Shown here in pieces: positions 9,529-18,354 of a stretch of 64,000 bases of DNA. The notes beneath the pieces were generated by a model. That model made no database searches. It had not been told where the DNA came from and was given only the letters and a program-made list of their open reading frames with translations. The position numbers were made by a program, and so were the translations under genes. Position 1 is the first letter of the stretch, and every line of letters begins with the position of its first letter. Source of the stretch: Streptomyces yangpuensis (lineage in GTDB: Bacteria > Actinomycetota > Actinomycetes > Streptomycetales > Streptomycetaceae); the NCBI RefSeq assembly GCF_001005295.1, contig NZ_LBMK01000002.1, positions 1 through 64,000 of the forward strand. Direction: 5' to 3'.

Positions 9529-9679
9529 AGTGAAGGCGGGGGCGCCCGGTTGTTCGTCAGGTCGCTCGCCAGCAGGGCCAGCAGCCCCAGGGCCACGGTC
9601 GCCGCACTGGCGGTGACCGCCCCGGCCGACCGGCGCACGGCGGCCAGCGCCGCGTCCGCCCGGTCGCCCCGTACGGCCT
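9529..9679 (-). pseudogene. Remnant of an MMPL (RND-type) transporter
   Basis: One minus-strand frame of about 50 codons reads AALAAVRRSAGAVTASAATV, then ALGLLALLASDLTNN, and then a stop at 9529. This closely resembles an internal helix region of MMPL lipid or drug exporters (the RRSAGAVLASAATVALGLL stretch). Third positions are GC-rich as in real genes. Neither the start nor the rest of the ~700-residue protein is present, so this is a scrap left by deletion. Confidence 0.6.
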
Positions 9680-9694
9680 TTACAGGATCAGTAG

Positions 9695-9985
9695 CGCTCT
9701 GACCTGGGGAAACTTCGTGCGATCCAATGGTTCTGGAACTGGATCGGCCGCTCCCACGATGAGATCGCCCAGTTCCGCGACGACTGGACGAACGGCACCC
9801 GCTACGGCGAGGTGAAGGGCTACGACGGCCCTCCGATCCCGTCCCCGGAGCTGCCGCCCACCCACCTGAAGCCCAGGGGGGCGAGTGCGCTGACCTGCGA
9901 TTTTTTAGTCCCTAGGTTGGGTGCGGTGTTCGCTGCCAACCTTCCGTTTCTCGTCTTGGAGAGGGTGCCGCGGGGCGGCGTTTGA
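9695..9985 (+). pseudogene. Remnant of a pirin-family protein C-terminus
   Basis: From 9722 the plus strand reads QWFWNWIGRSHDEIAQFRDD followed by GEVKGYDGPPIPSPELPPTH and LKPRG. This is the characteristic C-terminal end of bacterial pirins (NFIGRSHEEI... YDG...LPAPELP...LKPR). The frame opens only after a TAG at 9692 and runs past the usual end to a TGA at about 9985. The cupin core is missing, so it is a truncated fragment. Confidence 0.65.
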
Positions 9986-10318
9986 CGGCCTGCGGCGCCG
10001 GTGGTCGAGTCTCACGTGTTGCAGGCTGAATCAAGTCTGGTCGGACGAATGCTGACCTTTTGCTGACTCTACTGAGGAGTGGTCAGTTGTGGTCTCAGGT
10101 GCCGCCGAGTTGACTTGCTGCAACGGGCAGCGGCGGAGGCCGTTGTACTGCAGACTCCTGCAACCTTGTGGGTGGATCCGGAACAAGCGTTGCGGTTCGT
10201 CTCTGCAGCGTGTGCGTGGGTGCGTGCCGACGACGACGGTCTTTTGCCCGCCGCTGCGGTTGCTCAGTGCCACCACCTGCGCACCGCAGGCGTCATGACC
10301 GGCCGCGTCGGCATCTGG

Positions 10319-10498
10319 TCACCACTCGGAGATGAGCGGCGTGTCCGGTTCGTGCTGCCGCCAGGCTTCGGTGAGGCGGGCGAGGCGGGTGGGGGCGGCG
10401 ATGCCGTGCACGGTGGAGCGGGCCCCTCTGGCGGAGGACGCGGTCCTGGAACACCGGATCACTGCGGCGACCGCTTTCGCCGATACGCTCCCGCCCAA
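10319..10498 (-). CDS. Hypothetical small protein, doubtful
   Basis: A 59-codon minus-strand frame with GC-biased third positions runs from a TTG at 10498 to TGA at 10319, starting 13 nt beyond the SRPBCC gene stop. It contains AAPTRLARLTEAWRQHEPDT. I do not recognise it. It may be a short downstream gene of the SRPBCC operon or another decayed piece of the 9.45-10.5 kb graveyard. No good ribosome-binding site is evident. Confidence 0.25.
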   Translation of the reverse strand: MGGSVSAKAVAAVIRCSRTASSARGARSTVHGIAAPTRLARLTEAWRQHEPDTPLISEW

Positions 10499-10511
10499 GT
10501 GACATCCCTGC

Positions 10512-10955
10512 TCAGCGCTCGATGAGTGCCTTGAGCGCCGCCAGATCCTTCTTCTGTGCGCGGCGCATTGCTGCCGCCATCACGGCGGCGCCCACGGACG
10601 CGAATCCCCGTGGCTCGCCGCGATTGCGCAGTGTCATGCGGGTCTGGACCGCCCCCTCGCCGTACGGCTCCCAGGTGTAAGTGGTTTCCATGGGGAAGGG
10701 GCCCTCGGCCGTGCGCATGACCAGTCGGCTGCCGGGCTCGTAGTCGGTGACCTCGTAGGTGTAAGCCAGGCGCCTGCCGAGGAAGCGGGCTACGAAAGCG
10801 ACCCGGGAACCGACCGCCACCGGTGGAGGGGTCTGCCATTGCACGGACGTGATGTTGGCGTACCACTCGGGTGCGTGGGCGGGGTCGGCGGCGTAGGCGG
10901 CGACGCGCTCGCACGGCGCGGTGATCACGGTCTCGGTCAGCACGTCGACCTTCAT
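10512..10955 (-). CDS. SRPBCC (START/polyketide-cyclase-like) family protein
   Basis: A 147-residue single-domain protein of the helix-grip fold. Features are the first strand VLTETVITAPCERVAAYAAD, PEWYANITSVQW, VAFVARFLGRRLAYTYEVTD, MRTAEGPFPMETTYTWEP and a C-terminal helix with MRRAQKKDLAALKALIER. These proteins bind hydrophobic ligands; many are of unknown function. The ATG at 10955 is the only sensible start. No operon partner is evident. Confidence 0.8.
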   Translation of the reverse strand: MKVDVLTETVITAPCERVAAYAADPAHAPEWYANITSVQWQTPPPVAVGSRVAFVARFLGRRLAYTYEVTDYEPGSRLVMRTAEGPFPMETTYTWEPYGEGAVQTRMTLRNRGEPRGFASVGAAVMAAAMRRAQKKDLAALKALIER

Positions 10956-11074
10956 GGGAGGACCCTAGACCACGCGAACAGGGAGTCGCCTTGATGATGC
11001 GGGCAAGCCGACGCAGGAAGGCAACGCTGTTCACCCGGACGACCGGATGCCCCAGGTGACCGGGTGATGGCTCC

Positions 11075-12499
11075 TCAGTGCTGTGATGGCGTGGCCGGGT
11101 CGGAGACCGCAGCGGCGGCTCCGCGCCGTACCCCGCTCATCACGAGGACGAGGGCTGCTGCGGCTCCGTACGCGATGCTGGTCAGCGACGGAGGGAAGTG
11201 GAGCGTCGGGGCGAGTACGTAGACGGCGGCCCCCGCGAGGGGGATGCCGAGCCATTCCCAGCGTCCGTCCAGGGCGACGAGGGCGATCAGGAGGAGGGCG
11301 TACCAGGAGTAGCCCGGGGTGAGGAGGAGGAAGGACCAGCCGGTGACCAGGAGCGCGCCGCTCCAGGGGCGCCGCGGATCGCCGCGCCACATCACGTACA
11401 ACGACACTGCCGCGATGACGACGAGCAGGACCGGGAACGCCCAGGTGCCGGGCAGGACCAGGCGCAGGAGCGAGTAGCGGGATCCGGCTGAGGGGTCGTC
11501 GTAGCCCTCTTCCTCGACGTAGCCGCCGAGGTAGCCGAAGACCGAGCCGTGCGAGAGCAGGACGTACGGGACGTAGGAGAGCAGGGTGAAGGCTGCCGCC
11601 GGCAGCAGTACCGCAGCCGCGTCACGGACGCGCCGGACCCCGGAGAGCGCGCCGGGGAGGACGACGGCCGGCATCAGCTTCGTGGCGATGGCGGCGCCGA
11701 TCAGCACCCCGCCCGCTGCTCGCCGGGGCAGGGCCCGGGACGCGACGAGGCCGAGTCCGGCGACGGCGAGGAGCACGCCCAGCACGTCGATGTGCGCATT
11801 GTTGACCGCTTCCAGGGGGACGGCCGGGCACCATGCCCAGTACGCGGCCTTGCGGAGGTCCTCGCCGCGCCGACGCAGGATCAGGAGGAGTACGCCCGTG
11901 ACGCCGAGGGAGATCAGTGCGGCGCCGATCTGGAGCGGCCCCAGCCGGGCGCCGGCGGGGGACAGCCGGTCGACGGCCAGGAAGTACGCCTCGGCTACGG
12001 GCGGGTAGATGGTGTGGACGGCGGGCCTGTTGATGCGGGTGCAGTGGGGCTCACCGTCGGTGGGCGGGATGCGGGCGAGGTCGGGGCCCTGGCAGGCGGC
12101 CCCGGTGGGGAAGAGCCAGGGGTCGCGCAGCCGGGCGAGGGCCGGGTCCTGTGGAGGATGGTCGTACGGGGAGATGCCGGCCGACTGGACGCGGCCGTCC
12201 CAGGCGTAGCGGTACGAGTCGGTGCTGGTCCGAGGGGGTCCCAGCAGTCCGGTCACCGTGACGGCGACGGCCCCGGCGACGATCAGCCACGCGGCAGGGC
12301 GGGGCGGGACCCGGCGCACCACGAGAAGCGCGACGGCGAACAGCGCCCAGCCGACCGCGTACCGGCCGAAGAGCCCGACGGGGTCGCTGAAGTAGCCCCC
12401 GTACAGCACGGTGAGGGTGAGCACCGTCGTGAGTGCGGCGAGAAGGAGGGCGGTGGCGACGAGTGCGGCGCGCGGGGGGAGGGCGGTAAGCGGTTTCAC
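11075..12499 (-). CDS. DUF2029/GT87-type polyprenol-linked glycosyltransferase
   Basis: A 474-residue polytopic membrane protein with about 10-12 helices. SYRYAWDGRVQSAGISPYDH near residue 100 supplies the acidic extracytoplasmic loop typical of GT-C mannosyltransferases, and CPAVPLEAVNNAHIDVLGV and GAAIATKLMPAVVLPGAL are strong GT87/DUF2029 signatures. It would transfer a sugar from a polyprenyl phosphate on the outer face of the membrane. The start is uncertain: GTG 12499 gives a clean N-terminus but no obvious ribosome-binding site, and an in-frame GTG near 12544 is possible. It is divergent from the molybdoprotein gene. Confidence 0.82.
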   Translation of the reverse strand: MKPLTALPPRAALVATALLLAALTTVLTLTVLYGGYFSDPVGLFGRYAVGWALFAVALLVVRRVPPRPAAWLIVAGAVAVTVTGLLGPPRTSTDSYRYAWDGRVQSAGISPYDHPPQDPALARLRDPWLFPTGAACQGPDLARIPPTDGEPHCTRINRPAVHTIYPPVAEAYFLAVDRLSPAGARLGPLQIGAALISLGVTGVLLLILRRRGEDLRKAAYWAWCPAVPLEAVNNAHIDVLGVLLAVAGLGLVASRALPRRAAGGVLIGAAIATKLMPAVVLPGALSGVRRVRDAAAVLLPAAAFTLLSYVPYVLLSHGSVFGYLGGYVEEEGYDDPSAGSRYSLLRLVLPGTWAFPVLLVVIAAVSLYVMWRGDPRRPWSGALLVTGWSFLLLTPGYSWYALLLIALVALDGRWEWLGIPLAGAAVYVLAPTLHFPPSLTSIAYGAAAALVLVMSGVRRGAAAAVSDPATPSQH

Positions 12500-12613
12500 C
12501 TGCGGAAGCGTTCCAGGAACCGGCCCTCCCGTGGACCTCGCCACCTCGGACGTCTGTGTTTCGTAAGGTGTTCGGGCCACCTGCGCGGCTCTCGTCGGGG
12601 GTGTGATGGGGGC

Positions 12614-13756
12614 ATGCGTTTCACCCTTCCTCCGGGGCCGCCCGTCACGTTCAAGGCGCGCCTGCACGATGCCCGTACGGCGACCGCGATCGGCCGCTGG
12701 CTCGGCCTGGCCATGGCCGTCTGCTTCGCGACCGGCGTGCTGAGCCATTACCTCCAGCACCCGCCGGGGTGGCTGGCCGACCGGCTGCCGAGCCGCCCGT
12801 ACTGGGGCTACCGGCTCACCCAGGGCCTCCACGTGGCGTCCGGGATCGCGGCGGTTCCGTTGCTGCTCGCGAAGCTGTGGGCGGTCTACCCGCGGTTGTT
12901 CGCGTGGCCGCCGGTGCGGTCCCTGCGGCATGCCCTGGAGCGGATCTCCGTGGCCGTCCTCGTCGCGGCCGCCCTGTTCGAACTCTTCACCGGACTGCTG
13001 AACACCTTCCAGTGGTACCCGTGGCCGTTCAACTTCGTTCCGGTGCACTACGCGGTCGCCTGGCTCCTGCTCGGCGCGCTGCTCCTGCACGTAGCCGTGC
13101 AATGGCCGCTGATCCGGGACCACTTCACGCGCCGCTCTCCCGGGACCCTGGCCCTGCCCGCGGCTGACGGGCCCGACCGCCGGCAGCTCCTTCTCGGTGT
13201 CACGGCCGCGGTCGGAGCGGTGACGCTGACCACCGCCGGACAGTCCGTCACCGCGCTCGGCGCGCTGGAGCTGTTCGGCCCGCGCAGCCCGTCCCACGGG
13301 GCACAGGGACTCCCGGTGAACAGGACGGCAGCGGCCGCACGCATCACCCCGGCCTCGCTGGCCGACTGGCGGCTGACCGTGCACGGGCCGCGCCCGTACA
13401 CCCTCACGCTGGAGGAGCTGCGCGCCATGCCCCAGCACGACGTCACCCTGCCCATCGCCTGCGTCGAGGGCTGGAGCAAGTCCGCGCACTGGACCGGGGT
13501 ACGGGTGCGGGACCTCCTGGAACGGGCGGGGGGAGGCGCGGACGCGCGGGCCAGGGTGGTCTCCCTGGAGGCGGCGGGCGCCTACCGGGTGATGGAGATG
13601 GGCCGGCTCTACGCGCAGGACCCGCTCACCCTCCTCGCGCTGCGCCTGAACGGCGAGGAGCTGTCCCTGGACCACGGCTACCCGGCGCGGATCATCGCCC
13701 CCAACCGGCCCGGGGTGCTCCAGACCAAGTGGGTCGGCCGGCTGGAGGCCGCGTGA
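12614..13756 (+). CDS. Membrane-anchored molybdopterin-dependent oxidoreductase (SuoX/YedY fold)
   Basis: A 380-residue fusion. Residues 1-165 form a four-helix membrane domain with conserved His (H45, H73, H145, H159), resembling a cytochrome b561-type haem anchor. Residues ~235-380 hold the sulfite-oxidase fold with the molybdenum-ligating Cys283 in LPIACVEGWSKSAHWTGV and LDHGYPARIIAPNRPGV. This places an oxidoreductase outside the membrane with electron exchange through haem b. Its stop overlaps the next ATG by one base (TGATG). The ATG at 12614 follows a GGGGG stretch. Confidence 0.85.
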   Translation: MRFTLPPGPPVTFKARLHDARTATAIGRWLGLAMAVCFATGVLSHYLQHPPGWLADRLPSRPYWGYRLTQGLHVASGIAAVPLLLAKLWAVYPRLFAWPPVRSLRHALERISVAVLVAAALFELFTGLLNTFQWYPWPFNFVPVHYAVAWLLLGALLLHVAVQWPLIRDHFTRRSPGTLALPAADGPDRRQLLLGVTAAVGAVTLTTAGQSVTALGALELFGPRSPSHGAQGLPVNRTAAAARITPASLADWRLTVHGPRPYTLTLEELRAMPQHDVTLPIACVEGWSKSAHWTGVRVRDLLERAGGGADARARVVSLEAAGAYRVMEMGRLYAQDPLTLLALRLNGEELSLDHGYPARIIAPNRPGVLQTKWVGRLEAA

Positions 13757-14172
13757 TGAACTTCCGACACGTGACGGGCGGACTCGGGCTGGCGTGCGCG
13801 GCCTGGGGCGGATGGCTGCTGCTCCAGCAGCCCGAGCCGTGGCGGATCGCCGTGTGGCTCGGGGGAGCGGTCGCGGTGCACGACGGCTTCATCGCGCCGC
13901 TCGTGTTCGCGGTCGCGGCCCTCGCCGCCGCGGCGGGCCTGCGCCTGCGCGGAGTTCCGCGTGCGGCCCTGATCGTCGCGGGCTCCCTGACCGCGATCGC
14001 GCTCCCTGCGCTCCTGCGCCCCGGCGGCACGGCCAACCCCACCGTCCTGCCGCTCGACTACCTGCGCAACTGGCTGCTGGCCATGGCGGCCATCGCGCTG
14101 TTCACCGTCGTACACGCAGCCCTGCACGCCGCTCTGCGGGCGCTGACGCGCCGAGCCGACCGCGGGGCCTGA
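13756..14172 (+). CDS. Small integral membrane protein of the molybdoprotein operon
   Basis: A 138-residue protein with about four hydrophobic helices (e.g. LGLACAAWGGWLLL, AVHDGFIAPLVFAVAALAAA, AALIVAGSLTAIALPALL, NWLLAMAAIALFTVV). It begins within the stop of the molybdopterin protein, so translation is coupled and the two may form a membrane complex. No domain is recognised. Confidence 0.75.
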   Translation: MNFRHVTGGLGLACAAWGGWLLLQQPEPWRIAVWLGGAVAVHDGFIAPLVFAVAALAAAAGLRLRGVPRAALIVAGSLTAIALPALLRPGGTANPTVLPLDYLRNWLLAMAAIALFTVVHAALHAALRALTRRADRGA

Positions 14173-14255
14173 CAACCGGCGTCGCGACGACAACCGCCGG
14201 AGTGGGAACCGCAGTTGCGCGGACTCCACCCCGGCGGTCCTGCGTGGCGTGCCGG

Positions 14256-14915
14256 TCAGCGGGTCAGCGCAACGAAGTGCCGGCCCGCGGCCTGCCAGAT
14301 GTCGTACGGGGTCCAGCCCGCGGCCTCGGCCCCGGTGCACAGGGCGCGGGTGCCGAGCCGGGCCCACCAGAAGGAGGCCCCGCGGCCGCCGGTGCCGTCC
14401 TCGACGTAGACCTCGACGCGTTCGTCGACATCGGCAGTCGCCACCTCGACAAGGAGGGATCCGCCGGGGGCGGTCAGCTCGGCGGCCCGGCGCAGCAGGG
14501 CCGTCGGGTCACCGCCGATACCGATGTTGCCGTCGATGAGCAGGACCGTCCCCCAACCGCCCTCGCGGGGAAGCGGGTCGAAGACGGACCGGCACAGCGC
14601 GCTGCCGCCGGCCCGGACGGTACGGGCTACGGCCTCGGGGGTGACGTCCACCCCGAGAGCGGCCTGCCCCCGTCCGGCGAGGGCGGCGACCAGGCGGCCC
14701 GGCCCGCAGCCGATGTCGAGGACGGGGCCGGTACATCGGTTCAGCACGGTCTCGTCGGCCGCGTCGGGCTCTGCGCACCACCGCTCGACTTCGAGGGGAA
14801 GCAGCCAGCCGTCGTGACGCCGCAGGTAGAGCGGGCCCTGTCCGGCGCGCAGGGCATCGGCGTACGGGTCGGCCTGCCAGGCCTGCGGGGCGGGCTCGGT
14901 GAGCTGCGCGGTCAT
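14256..14915 (-). CDS. Class I SAM-dependent methyltransferase
   Basis: A 219-residue cytoplasmic methyltransferase. Motif I is VLDIGCGPGRLV, motif II VDVTPEAVART, and VLLIDGNIGIGGDP occupies the post-motif III loop. The ATG at 14915 overlaps the DUF2064 gene stop (ATGA), making it the last gene of a GT2-DUF2064-methyltransferase operon. The acceptor is unknown; the context suggests a glycan or lipid-linked sugar product. Confidence 0.85.
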   Translation of the reverse strand: MTAQLTEPAPQAWQADPYADALRAGQGPLYLRRHDGWLLPLEVERWCAEPDAADETVLNRCTGPVLDIGCGPGRLVAALAGRGQAALGVDVTPEAVARTVRAGGSALCRSVFDPLPREGGWGTVLLIDGNIGIGGDPTALLRRAAELTAPGGSLLVEVATADVDERVEVYVEDGTGGRGASFWWARLGTRALCTGAEAAGWTPYDIWQAAGRHFVALTR

Positions 14916-15532
14916 CGGCTCACCGCGCACAGGCCGGAGTGCAGGGCGGCGAAGCGGGTCCACGGTGCGGCCGCGGCGACCCGCCGCGCATCGGCGGGGG
15001 TGTCCACGTCGCACAGCTCGGGCAGGTCGCGCAGGCCGAGCCCCGCGCCCGTCAGCCGTTGCCGCTGGACCTCACCGGTGTGGGCCACGGACATAGGGAC
15101 GCCGATCAGCAGGGCCGGGTCGGGTTCGGCCAGGCCGAGGGCCCAGAACCCGCCGTCGTCGGCGGGGCCGAACCACGCGTCGGCCTCGGCGAAGTCGAGG
15201 CCGGGGGTGAGGAGGCCGGGGGTGACCTGAGGGGTGTCCATGCCGATCAGCAGGGCCGGACCTTCTGCCAGGGCGAAGGCAGCGGCCAGCCGGACGTCCA
15301 GGCCCCCCGCGCACTGCGCGACGACCTCGATGCCGGCCGGGATCCATGGCCCCGGCTGTCCGTCCAGTACCAGGACGCGCCGCCGGGCCGGGGTCGCCAG
15401 GACCGCCGCGAGGGTGTCCTCCAGTGCGGCGCGTGCCAGGTCCGCGGCCTGCTGCGGGGTGAACCGGGTGGTCAGGCGGGTTTTCACCCGGCCCGGGACG
15501 GGGGCCTTGGCGATGACGAGCAGGGTGCTCAT
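14912..15532 (-). CDS. DUF2064 / TIGR04282 glycosyltransferase-like protein
   Basis: A 206-residue protein starting LLVIAKAPVPGRVKTRL, the hallmark of the DUF2064 family (nucleotide-transferase/GT-A-like fold). Other marks are PALLIGMDTPQ, FGPADDGGFWALGL and a terminal CDVDTPADARR motif. Such proteins commonly sit next to a GT2 enzyme and are thought to handle nucleotide sugars. The ATG at 15532 lies in the stop of the GT2 gene (4-nt overlap). Confidence 0.88.
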   Translation of the reverse strand: MSTLLVIAKAPVPGRVKTRLTTRFTPQQAADLARAALEDTLAAVLATPARRRVLVLDGQPGPWIPAGIEVVAQCAGGLDVRLAAAFALAEGPALLIGMDTPQVTPGLLTPGLDFAEADAWFGPADDGGFWALGLAEPDPALLIGVPMSVAHTGEVQRQRLTGAGLGLRDLPELCDVDTPADARRVAAAAPWTRFAALHSGLCAVSR

Positions 15533-16242
15533 GCGGAGATCCCCTCGGTTCGTGCGGGCCGGGCGACCGGTGGTTCGGCCAGGACCCGGCGCATGTCGCG
15601 CACGGCGTTCCAGGTGCCGCGCCAGGTTCCGGTGACCTTGGACTTCCCGGCGCGGGGCAGGTAGGGGACGTCCGTCTCGGCCACCCGCCAGCCCGCGTCG
15701 GCGGCCCGTACCACCATCTGGAGCGGGTAGCCGCTGCGCCGGTCGGTCAGCTCCAGACCGAGCAGCGCCTCGCGGCGCGCGACCCGCATCGGGCCGAGGT
15801 CGTGCAGCCGCAGCCCGGTACGCCGGCGCAGCATCCGGGCAAGGGCGATGTTGCCGGCCCGGGCGTGGGCGGGCCAGGCGCCGCGGGCCTGGGGACGGCG
15901 GCGGCCGAGCAGCAGGTCGGCCCCGCCGGTCGCGACCCGCTCTGCCATGGGCGCGAGCAGAGCGGGATCCATGGAGGCGTCGCAGTCGCAGAAGCAGACG
16001 AACTCGGCGCGGGCGGCGAGCAGCCCGGCGTGGCAGGCGGCGCCGAAACCGCGGCGGACCTCGTGCACGACCGTCGCACCGAGGGAGCGCGCGATGTCGG
16101 CCGAGCCGTCGGTGGAGCCGTTGTCGACGACGATGGCCCGCCACCCGGACGGCACCCGCGCCAACACCCAGGGCAGCGCCTCGGCCTCGTCGAGGCAGGG
16201 AAGTACGAGGTCCGCGCGGGGCGGACGAGCAGAAGGAGTCAC
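15529..16242 (-). CDS. Glycosyltransferase family 2
   Basis: A 237-residue GT-A enzyme: LVLPCLDEAEALPWVLARVP, the nucleotide-binding VVDNGSTDGSADIA, and the metal-binding FCDCDASMDP. No C-terminal membrane anchor is present. It is first in the three-gene operon. The GTG at 16242 sits directly on a GGAGG sequence, so an in-frame GTG at 16251 may be the real start. Donor and acceptor are unknown. Confidence 0.85.
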   Translation of the reverse strand: MTPSARPPRADLVLPCLDEAEALPWVLARVPSGWRAIVVDNGSTDGSADIARSLGATVVHEVRRGFGAACHAGLLAARAEFVCFCDCDASMDPALLAPMAERVATGGADLLLGRRRPQARGAWPAHARAGNIALARMLRRRTGLRLHDLGPMRVARREALLGLELTDRRSGYPLQMVVRAADAGWRVAETDVPYLPRAGKSKVTGTWRGTWNAVRDMRRVLAEPPVARPARTEGISA

Positions 16243-16365
16243 CCTCCACACCGTAGGAACCGGAAGGCCGGGAAGGGCGTCTTGAGACCTTACGAAACGC
16301 GGACACCGCGCCGTACCGCGGCGCCCGCCGGTCCGCACGGAACGGCACGGTGCCACCCTGGGGGC

Positions 16366-17175
16366 ATGGCAATGAGCAATGAAACCGGTCCCGGCTCCTC
16401 CGGCCTGGGCCCCGTCCCCGGCGGCGTCGCGGGCCGCGTTCTGGTGGTGGACGACGATCCGACCGTCTCGGAGGTGGTGGCGGGCTACCTGGAGCGGGCC
16501 GGATTCACGGTGCACCGTGCCGTTGACGGGCCGTCCGCGCTGGAGGCCGCCGCCCGGCACCGGCCGGACCTGGTCGTCCTCGATCTGATGCTGCCGGGCA
16601 TGGACGGCCTGGAGGTGTGCCGCCGGCTGCGTGCGAGCGGAACCTGGGCGCACACCCTCCCCGTGGTCATGCTCACCGCGCGCGGGGACGAGGAGGACCG
16701 GATCCTGGGCCTGGAGGTCGGCGCGGACGACTACGTGACCAAACCCTTCAGCCCGCGCGAACTGGTCCTGCGCGTCCGGTCGGTGCTGCGCCGGAGGTCC
16801 TCGACGACCCCGGTCGACGAACCGTTGCTCGTGGTTGCCGGTCTTTCCGTGGACCCCGCTGCCCGCCGTGCGACCCGGGACGGATCGGAGCTGGCCCTGA
16901 CCCTCAGGGAGTTCGACCTCCTGGTGTACTTCCTGCGGCACCCGGGGCAGGTCTGTGACCGGGAACGGTTGATGCGCGAGGTCTGGGGCTGGGAATACGG
17001 CGACCTTTCCACCGTGACCGTTCACGTCCGCCGACTGCGGAGCAAGATCGAGCAGGATCCGGCCGACCCGCAATTGATCCGGACGGTCTGGGGCGCCGGA
17101 TACCGCCTTGAGACGGTCCCCCGTCCGCCCGGCGGCGCGCCGGGCGGCGCCCGCGTGGAGGGCGGCCATGCGTGA
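16366..17175 (+). CDS. OmpR/PhoB-family response regulator
   Basis: A 269-residue regulator. The receiver domain (residues 24-137) has the acidic pair in VLVVDDDP, phosphoacceptor Asp73 in VVLDLMLPGMDG and Lys126 in YVTKPF. The winged-helix domain follows with LTLREFDLLVYFLRHPGQV and the recognition region STVTVHVRRLRSKIE. ATG 16366 or ATG 16372 could be used. It overlaps the sensor kinase gene by 8 nt. It is divergent from the GT2 operon, which it may control. Confidence 0.92.
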   Translation: MAMSNETGPGSSGLGPVPGGVAGRVLVVDDDPTVSEVVAGYLERAGFTVHRAVDGPSALEAAARHRPDLVVLDLMLPGMDGLEVCRRLRASGTWAHTLPVVMLTARGDEEDRILGLEVGADDYVTKPFSPRELVLRVRSVLRRRSSTTPVDEPLLVVAGLSVDPAARRATRDGSELALTLREFDLLVYFLRHPGQVCDRERLMREVWGWEYGDLSTVTVHVRRLRSKIEQDPADPQLIRTVWGAGYRLETVPRPPGGAPGGARVEGGHA

Positions 17176-18277
17176 CCTGTTGCTGATCGCCCTGTACGCC
17201 CTCCTCGGCGCGGGGGCGGCGGGACTGCTCGGTGCTGTCGCGCTGCGGATGCTGCGCCGGCGGAGCGTCGCCGTCTCCCTCGCGGTCGTCGCGACGGTCG
17301 CGGTGTCCGCGATGCTCGCCGGTACGCTCGCGGTGGCTTGGGCGATGTTCCTGTCCTCCCACGACCTCTCCGTGGTGACCACCGTCGTCGCGATGGCCGC
17401 TGCCGTCTCCCTGGGTACGGCGTTGCTGCTGGGACGCCAGGTCGTGTCACGCTGCCGGGAACTCGTCTCGGCGGCCCGCGACTTCGGCGAGCAGGGGGCC
17501 TTCACGCCACCCGCCGCACCGGCCCCTGCCGAATTCGCGGCGCTGAGCCGTGAACTGGCGCTCACCGGCGAACGACTGGCGGCCTCGCGTGAACGCGAAC
17601 GGGCCCTGGAGACCTCCCGGCGCGAGCTCGTCGCGTGGATCTCGCACGATCTGCGGACTCCGCTGGCGGGGCTGCGTGCGATGTCGGAGGCGCTGGAGGA
17701 CGGTGTGGTGGCCGATCCGGCCCGCTACCACCAGCAGATGCGCGCCGAGGTCGAGCGCCTCAACTCCATGGTGACGGACCTGTTCGAGCTCTCCCGCATC
17801 CATGCCGGCGCCCTCTCGCTCAGCACGGCCCGGATCTCCCTCCACGACCTGGTCGGCGACGCCCTGGCGGGCGCGGACGCTCTGGCCAGGCAGCACGGCG
17901 TACGGCTGGCGGGCGGGGCGGTGGATCCGCTGCCGGTGGAGGTCGACGGCAAGGAGATGACCCGGGTCCTGTCGAACCTGCTGGTCAACGCCATTCGCCA
18001 CACCCCGGCCGAGGGCACGGTCGCGATCGCCGCCGAACGCCGTGCGGACGCGGTGGTGCTGTCGGTCACCGACGCGTGCGGCGGGATCCCGGAGGAGGAC
18101 CTGCCGCGTGTCTTCGACACCGGATGGCGGGGATCGCGGGCCCGTACGCCTCCCTCGGGCGCGGGGCTGGGTCTGGCGATCGTACGCGGCATCGTCGAAG
18201 CCCATTCCGGACACGCCGACGTCCACAACGTGCCCGGCGGCTGCCGCTTCGAACTCACCCTCCCCGCCCCCGTGTAA
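17168..18277 (+). CDS. Two-component sensor histidine kinase
   Basis: A 369-residue kinase with two N-terminal helices (about 3-25 and 34-60) and a further hydrophobic stretch to ~90, giving little extracytoplasmic domain. The linker leads to the H-box AWISHDLRTPLAGL (His160), the N-box NLLVNAIRHTP, and the G-boxes DACGGIPEEDL and GAGLGLAIVRGIVEAH. The DACGG variant of the usual D-x-G-x-G motif carries Ala-Cys but keeps the Asp and Gly. It is translationally coupled to the response regulator and lacks a large sensor domain, so it may sense envelope state. Confidence 0.92.
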   Translation: MRDLLLIALYALLGAGAAGLLGAVALRMLRRRSVAVSLAVVATVAVSAMLAGTLAVAWAMFLSSHDLSVVTTVVAMAAAVSLGTALLLGRQVVSRCRELVSAARDFGEQGAFTPPAAPAPAEFAALSRELALTGERLAASRERERALETSRRELVAWISHDLRTPLAGLRAMSEALEDGVVADPARYHQQMRAEVERLNSMVTDLFELSRIHAGALSLSTARISLHDLVGDALAGADALARQHGVRLAGGAVDPLPVEVDGKEMTRVLSNLLVNAIRHTPAEGTVAIAAERRADAVVLSVTDACGGIPEEDLPRVFDTGWRGSRARTPPSGAGLGLAIVRGIVEAHSGHADVHNVPGGCRFELTLPAPV

Positions 18278-18354
18278 TCCAGGAAGGCCGGGCCGGCGGA
18301 ACCGCCGCCTGCGCGCCGTGCCGTCCATACCGCCCCGCGCCTCTCCGTGGGGCC

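Larger units (their letters stand above)
9449..10511. other. Gene graveyard between VOC and SRPBCC genes
   Basis: About 1.06 kb without an intact recognisable gene. It carries the MMPL and pirin fragments listed separately, in opposite orientation and almost touching (9,679 and 9,695), and a doubtful 59-codon frame at 10,319. The segment 9,986-10,300 is lower in coding signal. No transposase or terminal repeat was found to explain the deletions. Confidence 0.6.
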
